A DNA stretch of 39,853 bases from Fibrobacter sp. (GTDB lineage Bacteria > Fibrobacterota > Fibrobacteria > Fibrobacterales > Fibrobacteraceae): the NCBI GenBank assembly GCA_024398955.1, contig JAKSIG010000025.1, positions 1-39,853 on the forward strand, in the 5' to 3' direction. Below are positions 30,410 to 38,826 of the stretch, piece after piece (positions within the stretch are counted from its first letter, which is position 1; the number at the start of each line of letters is the position of its first letter). The translations under genes and the position numbers were made by a program. The notes under the pieces were generated by a model. It did not search any database, had not been told where the DNA came from, and saw only the letters and a list, made by a program, of their open reading frames with translations.

Positions 30410-31972
30410 TTACTTTCTCCAGCCTTCCATGACCTTGAGGCAGTCGGCCAGAAGTTCGGCGGAGCGTTCCTTGCCCTCGGTTTCCACATAGCAGCGGAAT
30501 TCCGGGGCGTTGCCGCTGGGGCGCAGGTGCACGATGTCGCCAGAGTCAAATTCCATGCGGTAGCCGTCCACTTCGTTGAGGGAAATCATCTTGCCGTGGA
30601 AGGGGGCGCCCTTGTTGAACTTGCTGGGCTTTGCGGCAAACTTGCCGAACAGCTTTTCGCCCAGCTTCTGCTCGCGAATTTCGGCAAGCTTTGCCTTGGA
30701 AATCTCGGTGGGGAATTCCTTGAGACGGTCGCTTACAGTAAAGCGCTTGGGAAGCTTGCGGAGAAGATCAACGACACACATTTTCTGTTCGCGGACCATG
30801 ACCATCACAGCAATCATAGGCAGCAATGCGTCGCGGGTAGGCAGAGCGGGCAACGTGCGGGTAACGCCATCGTAGGCGGTGCGCTTCAGGTCGGTCTGCA
30901 GCAAGAAACCGCCGTTGGCTTCGTAACCTGCGACAGACACGCCGGCGGCAGCGCTTGCGGCGAGGCGGTCTTTTACGGAACTGGATGCGTCGCCTTCCAT
31001 CAGGCTTTCCATGCCGGCGATTACATACGGGGAACCGATGCGGGTGCGTTCAATCTTTTCGAAGCTGCCGCACTTTTCAAGAGAGGTATTGCAGCTGACG
31101 GGAGTCGCAATGCGCTTGATGCCCAAAGCCTGGGAAGCGAGAATGCCAAGAACGTCACCGCGAAGCCACATGCCCACGTCATCTGCCAGAAGCGGGCGGT
31201 CGCTATCGCCATCGGTACTGAACACGGCGTCCACGTAATCCTTGTGGGTAAACTCGCGGGCAAGTTCTTCATCTTCGGGGCGGATAGCTTCGGTATCCAC
31301 AGGAACGAAAACGTCACTGCGGCCAAAAGGCTTGACACAGGCGCCAAGGCTTTCAAGAACGCGGACCACGATATCGCGGCCCACAGCGGAATGCTGGTAC
31401 ACACCGATGGTCAAACCCTGCAGAGCCTTTTCGCCAAAGAACTTGGGATAGCGCAGGCAGTAGTTTTCTTCCGCTTCCTTTTCGACTGCAGGAAGTTCCG
31501 GAGCGGCGACGAGCATTCCGGAAGCATCAAACATGGCTTCGTCAAAGTCAACAGACTGGGAAACAATACCCTGTTCGTCGGCCTTGGTGATTTCGCCATT
31601 GGGATGGTTGAACTTGATGCCGTTGCGGTCGGCGGGAATGTGGGAGCCGGTCACCATGATGGTGGGCAGTTTCTTGTCGAGGCCGTAAAGAGCGATTGCG
31701 GGAGACGGAATGCGGCCACAGTAGGTTACCTTCCAGCCGGCGTCCTGGCCAGCCTTCACCAGAGCCTGCAAGATGCGACCGGTACTGGGGCGAAGGTCGC
31801 CAGCGATGGCGATTTCGTGATCGCACTTGTAGCTTGCTTCGCAGTACTTGATAAAGGAGCGTGCATAAACGTAGCACACGCGATCGGTCATGGCAGAAAC
31901 CAGGCCGCGGGCACCGCTGGTACCGAAAGCCACACCGGACTGCTTCATTACATCTTGCATTGCAACTGACAT
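30410..31972 (-). CDS. Phosphoglucomutase/phosphomannomutase family protein
   Basis: 520 residues, a typical alpha-D-phosphohexomutase. GTSGARG (17-23) opens the fold. The catalytic phosphoserine is Ser110 in MVTGSHIPADRNG, where most relatives have TASHNP. The magnesium loop is DGDSDR (254-259, Asp254/256/258), a sugar loop is GYEANGGFLL, and the phosphate-binding loop near the C-terminus is RPSGNAPEFR. It interconverts hexose 1- and 6-phosphates in the cytoplasm; glucose or mannose specificity cannot be decided. GAGG lies before ATG 31972. Confidence 0.92.
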   Translation of the reverse strand: MSVAMQDVMKQSGVAFGTSGARGLVSAMTDRVCYVYARSFIKYCEASYKCDHEIAIAGDLRPSTGRILQALVKAGQDAGWKVTYCGRIPSPAIALYGLDKKLPTIMVTGSHIPADRNGIKFNHPNGEITKADEQGIVSQSVDFDEAMFDASGMLVAAPELPAVEKEAEENYCLRYPKFFGEKALQGLTIGVYQHSAVGRDIVVRVLESLGACVKPFGRSDVFVPVDTEAIRPEDEELAREFTHKDYVDAVFSTDGDSDRPLLADDVGMWLRGDVLGILASQALGIKRIATPVSCNTSLEKCGSFEKIERTRIGSPYVIAGMESLMEGDASSSVKDRLAASAAAGVSVAGYEANGGFLLQTDLKRTAYDGVTRTLPALPTRDALLPMIAVMVMVREQKMCVVDLLRKLPKRFTVSDRLKEFPTEISKAKLAEIREQKLGEKLFGKFAAKPSKFNKGAPFHGKMISLNEVDGYRMEFDSGDIVHLRPSGNAPEFRCYVETEGKERSAELLADCLKVMEGWRK

Positions 31973-32045
31973 AAAAGAACCTCTACGGGATTAAAAATGC
32001 CCATTTTTTTGCTTAAAAATATAAAAATTGATTAAGTTTAATCGT

Positions 32046-33803
32046 ATGAATCATTGTAAGAAATTTCTTCTAGCATCTTTTGCCTTTACAGCACTTTCTG
32101 CCTGGTCTCAAACACAAGCCGATGTCACCCCCACAATCAGTTCAACAGACATCTGGGAAACTACAACAGTCCCCCAAGAACAAGCTACACCTGAAAGCGC
32201 TCCTGCCACAGAAAATACCCCTGCGGCAGAAACCGCTCCTGCTGCAGCAAACAATATTTCCGTCAATACCGAGGCTACTCCTCAGGCAGATACGCCTGCC
32301 GCAACAGCCCCCGCCTCAGTCGAAGAAGCAGCACCGGTTGCAAATGTCACAGAAGAACAGAGCAGTACCGTAGCTGACACGACCCAAGTTCCCGTAGCTT
32401 TAGAACAAACTGCAGAACCTGCCACACCGGCACCTCAAATGGATGCCGCAACCTCTGAGCCCCAAAAAGTATCTGCCGACACCTCAGGCATGTTCACGCC
32501 AGATACAGCCTTCAATCAATGGACACAAGACAAGAACAACGCCTATGCAGAACTGGACCAGGATTCCAGAAGCTGGGAAACAGAAAAAAATAAGCCAATC
32601 ATTACCCGCAGGGCAGAAGAATCCCCCGCAGAAACTGTAGACTCCACGAAGGCCGCCGAAAGAATCGACCCACGTGAAACACCCAGGGCACCCCACGTTC
32701 TAGATATGCTTCACGGCAACGCCTACAATCTTTCCGCCAATGAAGCAGCGGCCCCCACTGTAACCGGCGAAATCGACATGCCCCACAAAATGCATGGCAG
32801 AAACTTTGCCTATGTTGAGCCCGTCGAAAGCTACGGCGCCGTAAGTTTTGGCGAGAGCACCACCTACTTCCTGGAATTCGACAACAACGGGCAGGACATG
32901 CAAGGTGTAAGCGACATGGGAGTAATCACGGCAGGCTTTGCCAGGAGCGGCTTTGGCGCCTCATTAAGTGCAGCCGTTGGAAAAAGCTGGAAGTACATTG
33001 ACGACGATGTCTCTCAAGCCGATTCCACCGAAAAATCAACAACCTCTGGAACATACTTGGGAGGCGCAATCTCTGCAAATGTGGGAGGATTGAACCTGCT
33101 GGCAAAAGTCGCCTACATGTATCCCGAAACCAATACATTCATCAGCGGAAGCAACGAAGAAACGGAATACGAAAATTGGGACCTTGCAGGAAAACTTACC
33201 TTAGCCAAATCCCATAATAACACATTCGCATGGGCATTCAACCTGAATGTCCTTAGACACTATGCAAAAAAACGCCTAGAGTCAACCTCCATCTTTGAGG
33301 ACAATGGAAAAACCTACATTTCCACCTATCATTCTAGCACAACCGACACAACATCCCGCATTGAAATCATTCCTGAATTTAACATGGGCAAGGCAGTCCT
33401 GCAGAATCCTAAGGCAAGGCTGTTCCTGGGCTTGAATACAGCGATACCACTGGCCGCCTACGATCGCATCGATGGCATTGTTAGCAGACATAACGAATAC
33501 GGACTCATCCTAACGCCCAACGCATTGGCTGAAGTCGCCCTCGGCCAGCATGTTGTCGCCTTTGGCGATATCAGCTACCGCTGGAATGTCGTAGAATATA
33601 GAGACTCCTACATCAGTTCCATCTCCATCAAGTCCATGGAAACTTCGTCAGGCTCCACCACGGCATCACTCGGCATGCGCCTGCAATGTGAATATGCGGC
33701 ACTGGAAATGTCCTTTACCCAGCAGTTCCTGCAGAACCCCTTCGGAAGCTTCTCGGACCACGACAAGATCGCCATGTCTATCGGCGCGTTCGTGAATTTC
33801 TAA
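32046..33803 (+). CDS. Outer-membrane protein with Pro/Ala/Thr-rich N-terminal region
   Basis: 585 residues from ATG 32046 (the in-frame TTG 32028 is less likely). Signal peptide MNHCKKFLLASFAFTALSAWS. Residues about 25-215 are low complexity, rich in Ala, Pro, Thr, Glu and Gln, with no predicted fold, and could span the cell wall. From about 250 to the end, alternating strands with Gly and aromatic residues (YGAVSFGESTTYFLEFDNNG; SIGAFVNF at the very end) suggest a beta-barrel. The terminal Phe is a typical outer-membrane sorting signal. No named family is recognised. The patatin gene follows after 17 bp. Confidence 0.75.
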   Translation: MNHCKKFLLASFAFTALSAWSQTQADVTPTISSTDIWETTTVPQEQATPESAPATENTPAAETAPAAANNISVNTEATPQADTPAATAPASVEEAAPVANVTEEQSSTVADTTQVPVALEQTAEPATPAPQMDAATSEPQKVSADTSGMFTPDTAFNQWTQDKNNAYAELDQDSRSWETEKNKPIITRRAEESPAETVDSTKAAERIDPRETPRAPHVLDMLHGNAYNLSANEAAAPTVTGEIDMPHKMHGRNFAYVEPVESYGAVSFGESTTYFLEFDNNGQDMQGVSDMGVITAGFARSGFGASLSAAVGKSWKYIDDDVSQADSTEKSTTSGTYLGGAISANVGGLNLLAKVAYMYPETNTFISGSNEETEYENWDLAGKLTLAKSHNNTFAWAFNLNVLRHYAKKRLESTSIFEDNGKTYISTYHSSTTDTTSRIEIIPEFNMGKAVLQNPKARLFLGLNTAIPLAAYDRIDGIVSRHNEYGLILTPNALAEVALGQHVVAFGDISYRWNVVEYRDSYISSISIKSMETSSGSTTASLGMRLQCEYAALEMSFTQQFLQNPFGSFSDHDKIAMSIGAFVNF

Positions 33804-33820
33804 CTACGGCCGAAACGAAC

Positions 33821-34675
33821 ATGTTCAAGGATATTGCGCTGGTTCTTGAAGGCGGCGGCATGCGGGGTGCATACTCTGCAGGGGTTCTTGACGCACTGCT
33901 GGATGAAGGCTTAAAGTTTGGCGGTTACGCCGGGACTTCGGCAGGAGCGACCCACCTGTGCAATTACCTTTCGGAACAGCGGGAGCGGAACTTCCGACTG
34001 GACACAATCCATTCCCGAGACAAGCGCTACATGAGTCTTGGAAACTGGATTCGTACCGGCAATTATTTTGACCTGGAATTCTGTTACCACACGGTGCCCG
34101 AAGTCATTGATCCCTTCGACTTCGATACATTCAAGAAGAACGCTGCGGAATCAGACTTTTATGTGGCAGCCAGCAACGTGGAAACCGGAGGCGCAGAGCA
34201 TCTCATTGTTCGCGACCTGCGCACCGACATGGATGCCATACGATCTTCTTCCTCCCTGGCATTGGCCAGCAGTCTTGTCGAATACAAGGGCATGAAAATG
34301 TTTGACGGCAATACAGCCGACAGCATTCCCTTTGAATTCATGAACAGCATCGGATTCAAGAAACAGGTGGTCATTACCTCGCGCCCCCGAAACTATCAAA
34401 AGGGTCCAAACAGTCTTCTTTGGCTCTATAGAATTGTCTATCGGAAATATCCAAACTTTGTAAAGGCCGTTGGGGATAGGTACCTCCGCTACAACAAATG
34501 CCTAGAAACTCTGGCAAGCTGGGAAAATGCAGGCAAGGCCTTCGTCTTTCGCCCCGAGACAGACTTAAAAATCAGCCGCGTAGAAAAGGATACTTCAAAG
34601 CTTGTAGCCCTTTACGAATTGGGGCTGAACGATGGTCGCAAGCGAATGAATGAACTGAAAGAATTCCTGGGATAA
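33821..34675 (+). CDS. Patatin-like phospholipase
   Basis: 284 residues. The oxyanion-hole motif GGGMRG (11-16), the nucleophile elbow GTSAGA (Ser40) and the catalytic Asp163 in MFDGNTADSIP define a patatin Ser-Asp dyad hydrolase of the bacterial YjjU-like type. The usual DGG/DGA is DGN here, which is seen in this subfamily. No signal peptide, so probably cytoplasmic or peripheral at the inner membrane. It would hydrolyse phospholipid acyl esters. The short gap after the barrel-protein gene suggests co-transcription. Confidence 0.9.
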   Translation: MFKDIALVLEGGGMRGAYSAGVLDALLDEGLKFGGYAGTSAGATHLCNYLSEQRERNFRLDTIHSRDKRYMSLGNWIRTGNYFDLEFCYHTVPEVIDPFDFDTFKKNAAESDFYVAASNVETGGAEHLIVRDLRTDMDAIRSSSSLALASSLVEYKGMKMFDGNTADSIPFEFMNSIGFKKQVVITSRPRNYQKGPNSLLWLYRIVYRKYPNFVKAVGDRYLRYNKCLETLASWENAGKAFVFRPETDLKISRVEKDTSKLVALYELGLNDGRKRMNELKEFLG

Positions 34676-34777
34676 AGATTGCAAAAAAATCTACAATTGC
34701 ATGCATGCAGTGTAGCTCAGCCATGCCAACAAGTAAATTTGTTGTCGCGGCGTTTGCCTTTTTCTACATTTTGACTT

Positions 34778-35566
34778 ATGGATAGAGCTCGTCGTCGTAA
34801 ATTTGGCCAGAACTTTCTGGATGTCCCTACAGCCATAGCCATTGCCGGAGACTTGCCTGCAGAAGCGGGCGAAGCTGTTCTTGAAATTGGCCCCGGTCAT
34901 GGTGCCCTGACGGAGCACCTGCTGAACCGCGGCGTAGAACTGACTGCTGTTGAAATCGACGAGCAGTGCGTTGCCGTACTGAACGAAAAATTCGGCGACC
35001 GCAAGAATTTCCATATTACAAACATCGACTTCCTGAAATTCGACCTGCAGGCCTTTCTGGATGCACACGAAAAGCCATGGGTTACAGGAAACCTACCCTA
35101 TAACGTTTCTACCGCAATTATTGCAGGGCTCATGCCCCGCCTGCACTTGACCAAGGGCTTTATGGGCATGGTGCAGCTGGAAGTTGCCGAGCGCATTTGC
35201 GCATCGCCCTGCAGCAGCAACTACGGCAGCCTTTCTGTACTGGTTTCTGCATTTGCAGACACCCAGATTCTTCGTAAAATCGGCCCAGAACATTTTACGC
35301 CCAAGCCCAATGTGGATAGCGCCACCATGCTTCTGACGCCTCGTGCCGACGCATTGCAGGCTCCCGAGGGATTCTTCGATTTTGTGCGAGCCGCCTTTAC
35401 CCAAAAGCGCAAAACCCTCGCCAACTCCTTCGGCAGGGCCTACGACAAAAAGAAAATCCAGGAGGCCATCGAGCTTCTGGATTATCCTACCACGGTTCGC
35501 GCCGAAGAACTTTCTCCGGAACAATTCCTGGAATTTTATAAGGTCATTGTAGAAGGCAACAAATAG
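34778..35566 (+). CDS. rsmA: 16S rRNA dimethyladenosine transferase RsmA/KsgA
   Basis: 262 residues, the normal length. RKFGQNFL (8-15) opens the protein. The S-adenosylmethionine motif is VLEIGPGHGALTEHLL, the acidic residue is in TAVEIDEQC, and the catalytic NLPYNVST defines the N6-adenine dimethylase. FTPKPNVDS and AAFTQKRKTLANS are also conserved. It dimethylates two adjacent adenosines near the 3' end of 16S rRNA during small-subunit maturation. No Shine-Dalgarno site is visible before ATG 34778. The gene is convergent with the next one, 13 bp apart. Confidence 0.96.
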   Translation: MDRARRRKFGQNFLDVPTAIAIAGDLPAEAGEAVLEIGPGHGALTEHLLNRGVELTAVEIDEQCVAVLNEKFGDRKNFHITNIDFLKFDLQAFLDAHEKPWVTGNLPYNVSTAIIAGLMPRLHLTKGFMGMVQLEVAERICASPCSSNYGSLSVLVSAFADTQILRKIGPEHFTPKPNVDSATMLLTPRADALQAPEGFFDFVRAAFTQKRKTLANSFGRAYDKKKIQEAIELLDYPTTVRAEELSPEQFLEFYKVIVEGNK

Positions 35567-35579
35567 CTTTTTGATTAGA

Positions 35580-36188
35580 CTAAATCATTCCGCAGACGAA
35601 AAAAATTCCGAACAGCGGTGGAATAAAAATCCACACGCCATGGAAATAGTTCTTGAGATCAGCATCGCTCATGGTGGAATGATCGACCAGCGAAACGAAT
35701 AGATACCAAAGTCCCACGTACCCCCACCACTCGTGTGGCACTTTTAGTGTGTACTGCAATAGAAAATAGCCCCCAACAAAACCGACAACCGTTGGCGCTA
35801 CCGCAATGAGGGCATGTTGCACCATCCGAATCGGGAACGGCCCTCGCGGTCGATAACCGATATGTCCAAGCCGCCCCTCCTTATTCTCGAACATACAAAC
35901 TTCCGTTACTTCCGCGCCGGTAACTACAGCAAAAATCAAATGGGAAGACTCGTGGATAAAAGTTCCTGGAAATGTAATGAAATTCACGAAGAAGTATGCG
36001 AAATTGTCATTTATAAGTCCCAACACTTTCAACTGGACGCGTTCAACGACATACAACGCCAAGCCCGCAATCACAGGAACCAAAATGACGACAACAGCCA
36101 TGATACCACTTACCGCCGCAATGGCACCAGCATCATGCCCCCAGCCGAACCAGGAAACAACTTGATGCATGGATGGAATGGTATACAT
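35580..36188 (-). CDS. Membrane metalloprotease-like protein, M50-related
   Basis: 202 residues with about five hydrophobic segments (24-48, 64-92, 122-148, 155-170, 185-200). HESSH (79-83) lies within a hydrophobic segment, as in M50 site-2-protease relatives, and TMSDADLKNYFHG supplies a possible later Asp ligand. M50B-like proteins of this size are known but poorly characterised. AGAGGT six bases before ATG 36188 supports the start. The substrate is unknown. It could be a non-proteolytic relative, since the second metal-ligand motif is weak. Confidence 0.65.
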   Translation of the reverse strand: MYTIPSMHQVVSWFGWGHDAGAIAAVSGIMAVVVILVPVIAGLALYVVERVQLKVLGLINDNFAYFFVNFITFPGTFIHESSHLIFAVVTGAEVTEVCMFENKEGRLGHIGYRPRGPFPIRMVQHALIAVAPTVVGFVGGYFLLQYTLKVPHEWWGYVGLWYLFVSLVDHSTMSDADLKNYFHGVWIFIPPLFGIFFVCGMI

Positions 36189-36282
36189 GAGACCTCTAGG
36201 TTACAACGCAATTTTAATAAAAAAAATGACCTTTTAAAAAAACATTTCTTATTTTACGAATCAAAAGAAAAAGGAAATTTTT

Positions 36283-36843
36283 ATGCGTAAAGATCTCGGA
36301 AAGAAAGCTCTACTTTATCCCCAGCCCGTTTTAATCATCGGGACCTACAACGAAGACAAGACCCCTAACGCCATGGTGGCCGCCTGGGGATGCGTCAACG
36401 ATTTCGACAAGGTGACCATCTGCATCGACAAGACTCACAAGACCATGGACAACATCAAGGCGAACAAATGCTTGACCGTTAGCATGGCCACCGCAGCAAA
36501 CATCAAGCAGCTGGACTATTTGGGAATCACCTCGGGCCACAAGGTGGCGGACAAATTCGCAAAGTCCGGACTTTCCGCCGTCAAAAGCAAGAAGGTCAAG
36601 GCTCCCATCATCAAGGAACTCCCCCTGACCTTGGAATGCAAGGTCTTGAGCTACGACGAGGAAACGGAACTGCTCTACACCCAGGTGGTGGGCGTCTCCG
36701 CCGACGAATCCATATTGAACGCAAAAGGCAAGGTGGACATCAAGAAACTTTGCCCTCTGTGCTACGATCCCGAAGGCCACGGTTACTACGCCCTGGGCGA
36801 AAAAATCGGCAACGCCTTCAAGGACGGAAAGAGCATTAAATAG
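36283..36843 (+). CDS. Flavin reductase-like / flavoredoxin family protein
   Basis: 186 residues with the FMN-binding split-barrel fold: LLYPQPVLIIGTYNEDKTPNAMVAAWGCVN at the start, where PQPV and NAM.AAW are the flavin-site motifs, then CIDKTHKTMDNIKANKCLTVSM and SGHKVADKFAKSGL. The C-terminus has two Cys in LCPLCYD. Members bind FMN and transfer electrons or reduce flavin; the partner is unknown. Good AAGGAAA ribosome site. The GNAT gene follows after 11 bp. Confidence 0.88.
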   Translation: MRKDLGKKALLYPQPVLIIGTYNEDKTPNAMVAAWGCVNDFDKVTICIDKTHKTMDNIKANKCLTVSMATAANIKQLDYLGITSGHKVADKFAKSGLSAVKSKKVKAPIIKELPLTLECKVLSYDEETELLYTQVVGVSADESILNAKGKVDIKKLCPLCYDPEGHGYYALGEKIGNAFKDGKSIK

Positions 36844-36854
36844 TTTTGTTTGTC

Positions 36855-37481
36855 ATGATTAGAATTCGTTCTGCAAAAATTGAAGACGCCGCAGCACTAT
36901 TGGCAATCTACAAGCCTTACGTAGAAGGCTCCGCCATTACCTTCGAGTATGACGCACCCTCTGTGGAGGAATTTGCTGGGCGTATCCGCGGGACGCTGGA
37001 AAAGTACTCGTACCTAGTTTTGGAACGAATTAGGGACGACGCAGGGAACATCGAGGCCGTCGCAGGTTCGGAGTGCGTTGCGGACGAAAACTGCGTAGGT
37101 TCGGAGTGCGTCGCGGGCGGAAATGGCGCAGGTGCCGCAGAAATTCTCGGGTATTGTTACGCCGGAGTTTTCAAGGGCCGAGCCGCCTACAGCCGCAGCG
37201 TAGAAACATCCATCTACGTCATGATGGGCGAACACGGGAAAGGCTACGGCCGCGCCTTGTACAGAGAACTGGAAAAGGAACTAAAAGCCCGCGGGATTCT
37301 AAACGCCTACGCCTGCATCGCTTCGCCAAAACCTGGCAGCACCCACCTGGACAACAGCAGCCAGAAATTCCACGAACACATGGGCTACTCGCTAGTAGGC
37401 ACCTTCAACGACTGCGCCTACAAATTCGGGCAATGGTACAATATGATCTGGATGGAAAAAATGCTGGGGGAACATTTTTAG
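36855..37481 (+). CDS. GNAT N-acetyltransferase, phosphinothricin acetyltransferase-like
   Basis: 208 residues from ATG 36855. IRIRSAKIEDAAALLAIY, then SAITFEYDAPSVEEF, is the start of the Pat/MnaT subfamily. The acetyl-CoA site is MMGEHGKGYGRALYRELE, followed by NSSQKFHEHMGYSLVGTF. Family members acetylate amino-group donors such as phosphinothricin or methionine sulfone using acetyl-CoA. A Cys/Gly/Ala-rich insertion of about 30 residues (near 70-95) lies between two core strands and is encoded by a 33-bp tandem repeat; related proteins lack it. No ribosome site is visible; it is probably translated after the flavin reductase gene. Confidence 0.88.
   Translation: MIRIRSAKIEDAAALLAIYKPYVEGSAITFEYDAPSVEEFAGRIRGTLEKYSYLVLERIRDDAGNIEAVAGSECVADENCVGSECVAGGNGAGAAEILGYCYAGVFKGRAAYSRSVETSIYVMMGEHGKGYGRALYRELEKELKARGILNAYACIASPKPGSTHLDNSSQKFHEHMGYSLVGTFNDCAYKFGQWYNMIWMEKMLGEHF
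37064..37129 (+). repeat. 33-bp in-frame tandem repeat inside the GNAT gene
   Basis: AGGTTCGGAGTGCGT recurs at 37064 and 37097, and a partial third unit (AGGTGCC) starts at 37130. The unit is 11 codons and codes for SECVADENCVG, then SECVAGGNGAG. Copy number changes would keep the frame. Confidence 0.85.
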
Positions 37482-37498
37482 TTTTTGACACAGCGAAC
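37478..37498 (-). pseudogene. Possible leftover 3' end of a FISUMP gene
   Basis: Read on the minus strand these 21 bases encode VRCVKN and a stop, exactly the usual FISUMP terminus. Nothing FISUMP-like lies upstream of it; the DUF1016 gene ends 20 bp away. It overlaps the stop of the GNAT gene on the other strand. It may be a remnant after deletion, or chance. Confidence 0.35.
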
Positions 37499-37518
37499 AA
37501 ATATTTTCAGGCAAATAT

Positions 37519-38637
37519 TCATCCATTTAACTGATCTTCCAGTTCCTTGATAGAGGGCAGGCAACTCTTGAAATCCTTCGGGTAAATTTTCGACAATTCA
37601 AATTCCGAAATGGCAATGGGATTGACCGAGCCCTCCAAGGAATATTGCGCAAGAACTTCGTCCTTGTCCTTGCACACCAAAATACCAAGCGTAGGCTTGT
37701 CTTCTGGACTTTTCAACAAGTGATTCACGGCCACCACGTAAGTGCTAAGTTGTCCAATGTAAGCAGGTTCAAACTTCCCTGTTTTCACTTCAACTACCAC
37801 ATAGCAATGCAACTTGGTGTTGTAAAAAAGCATATCCAGAAATTGTTCAGTTTCACCGACCTGCAAACGATATTCTCGCCCCATGTAGGCAAAACCGCGA
37901 CCAAGTTCCATCAGGAACATTTCAATATTCTTGAGCAGAGCGTCTTTCAATTCCCGTTCCTCAAAATCGCTACGAACTTCCACAAAGTCAAAGCAATACG
38001 GGTCTCGAGTCAATTCACGAGCCAGGTCCCCCTGCTCCTTAGGTAAAGTCGAAGTGAAATTAGTAACGGCTCTACCTTCACGCTCATACAAGTCTGTATT
38101 AAGAAACGTGAGCAACACGGAACGGGACCAACTGTTTTCAATGGTCTTTTTTACGAAGAAAAGAGCCTTTTTAGGGGAATTTTTGCACTTATCAATAATG
38201 ACCATATGGTGAGCCCAAGGAATTTTCTTCAAATCGTCCACAAGTTGTGGACGAATTCGGTTGTTCAAATCGTCAGCAAGTTGCTGACGAATTCGGTCGT
38301 TCAAATCGTCAACAAGTTGTTGACGATTTTGTCCTTCTACAAAATCCTTGTACAAATCGTAGAAATACACAGCATATTTTAGAGTCGTCGGCGAAAACCC
38401 CTTGGCATTTGGGATTTCACGACGCAGATCTTCGCTGAGTTTTTTATAGAACCCGCTGCCATAGGTATTCTGGAATTGTTTCTGCTGAATATCGCGACCC
38501 AAGCTGTAATAAAACCCAACCAACTCGCCGTTGATAGCAATGGAAGCCTTGATTTGCGACTGGGCATAACGCTTCTTGAGTTCAGAAATCCAAGTAGCGT
38601 AAGTCTGTGGCAGATTATTTTGATTTTTTCCGGGCAT
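37519..38637 (-). CDS. DUF1016 / YhcG family PD-(D/E)XK nuclease
   Basis: 372 residues. N-terminal YhcG_N-type domain (1-170: ASIAINGELVGFYYSLGRDI, then FSPTTLKYAVYFYDLY and IPWAHHMVII). The C-terminal nuclease domain has FLMELGRGFAYMGREYRL, DMLFYNTKLHCYVVVEVKTGKFEPAYIGQL (Asp...Glu-x-Lys) and TLGILVCKDKDE. This family is a candidate DNA nuclease, often near restriction-modification systems or mobile elements; no partner lies here. AGGAG precedes the ATG. Residues 104-138 are a three-unit repeat, RQQL(V/A)DDLN(D/N)RI-like, just before IPWAHH. At the DNA level each unit is a perfect palindrome. Confidence 0.92.
   Translation of the reverse strand: MPGKNQNNLPQTYATWISELKKRYAQSQIKASIAINGELVGFYYSLGRDIQQKQFQNTYGSGFYKKLSEDLRREIPNAKGFSPTTLKYAVYFYDLYKDFVEGQNRQQLVDDLNDRIRQQLADDLNNRIRPQLVDDLKKIPWAHHMVIIDKCKNSPKKALFFVKKTIENSWSRSVLLTFLNTDLYEREGRAVTNFTSTLPKEQGDLARELTRDPYCFDFVEVRSDFEERELKDALLKNIEMFLMELGRGFAYMGREYRLQVGETEQFLDMLFYNTKLHCYVVVEVKTGKFEPAYIGQLSTYVVAVNHLLKSPEDKPTLGILVCKDKDEVLAQYSLEGSVNPIAISEFELSKIYPKDFKSCLPSIKELEDQLNG
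38231..38330 (-). repeat. Three 36-bp units, each with a perfect palindrome, inside the DUF1016 gene
   Basis: GTCCACAAGTTGTGGAC (38236-38252), GTCAGCAAGTTGCTGAC (38272-38288) and GTCAACAAGTTGTTGAC (38308-38324) recur every 36 bp. Each forms an 8-bp perfect stem around a central base, and every substitution in one arm is matched in the other. Confidence 0.95.
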
Positions 38638-38670
38638 AGTATCTCCTTTTTTTGAAAAAAAATTTTTTCT

Positions 38671-38705
38671 TCAAAACAAAAACACCTGAATTTTTATCAG
38701 GTGTT
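38671..38705 (-). terminator. Intrinsic terminator of the HAD phosphatase gene
   Basis: Perfect 9-bp stem AACACCTGA (38681-38689) / TCAGGTGTT (38697-38705), 7-nt loop. T-rich sequence follows on the minus strand (38671-38682). It lies past the stop at 38827. Confidence 0.85.
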
Positions 38706-38826
38706 CAGGAGACTATTCGTAACGCTCGGGATGAACAATAGCTTTTATATAAAAATTGGCAAGGGTTACTTTGTTAAAGATTTGTAAATTCTGGCACAGC
38801 GCAGATTCCAAAATCAAATTCTCCAG

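Noticed and set aside
30137..31969. 610-codon plus-strand open frame
   Set aside because: It is antisense to the phosphohexomutase gene, which has all family motifs and a ribosome site. The mirror frame stays open because of codon bias and has no recognisable domain.
38231..38330. CRISPR array with 36-bp period
   Set aside because: The units are in frame within a DUF1016 gene, spacers are themselves repeated, and the amino-acid repeat is coherent.
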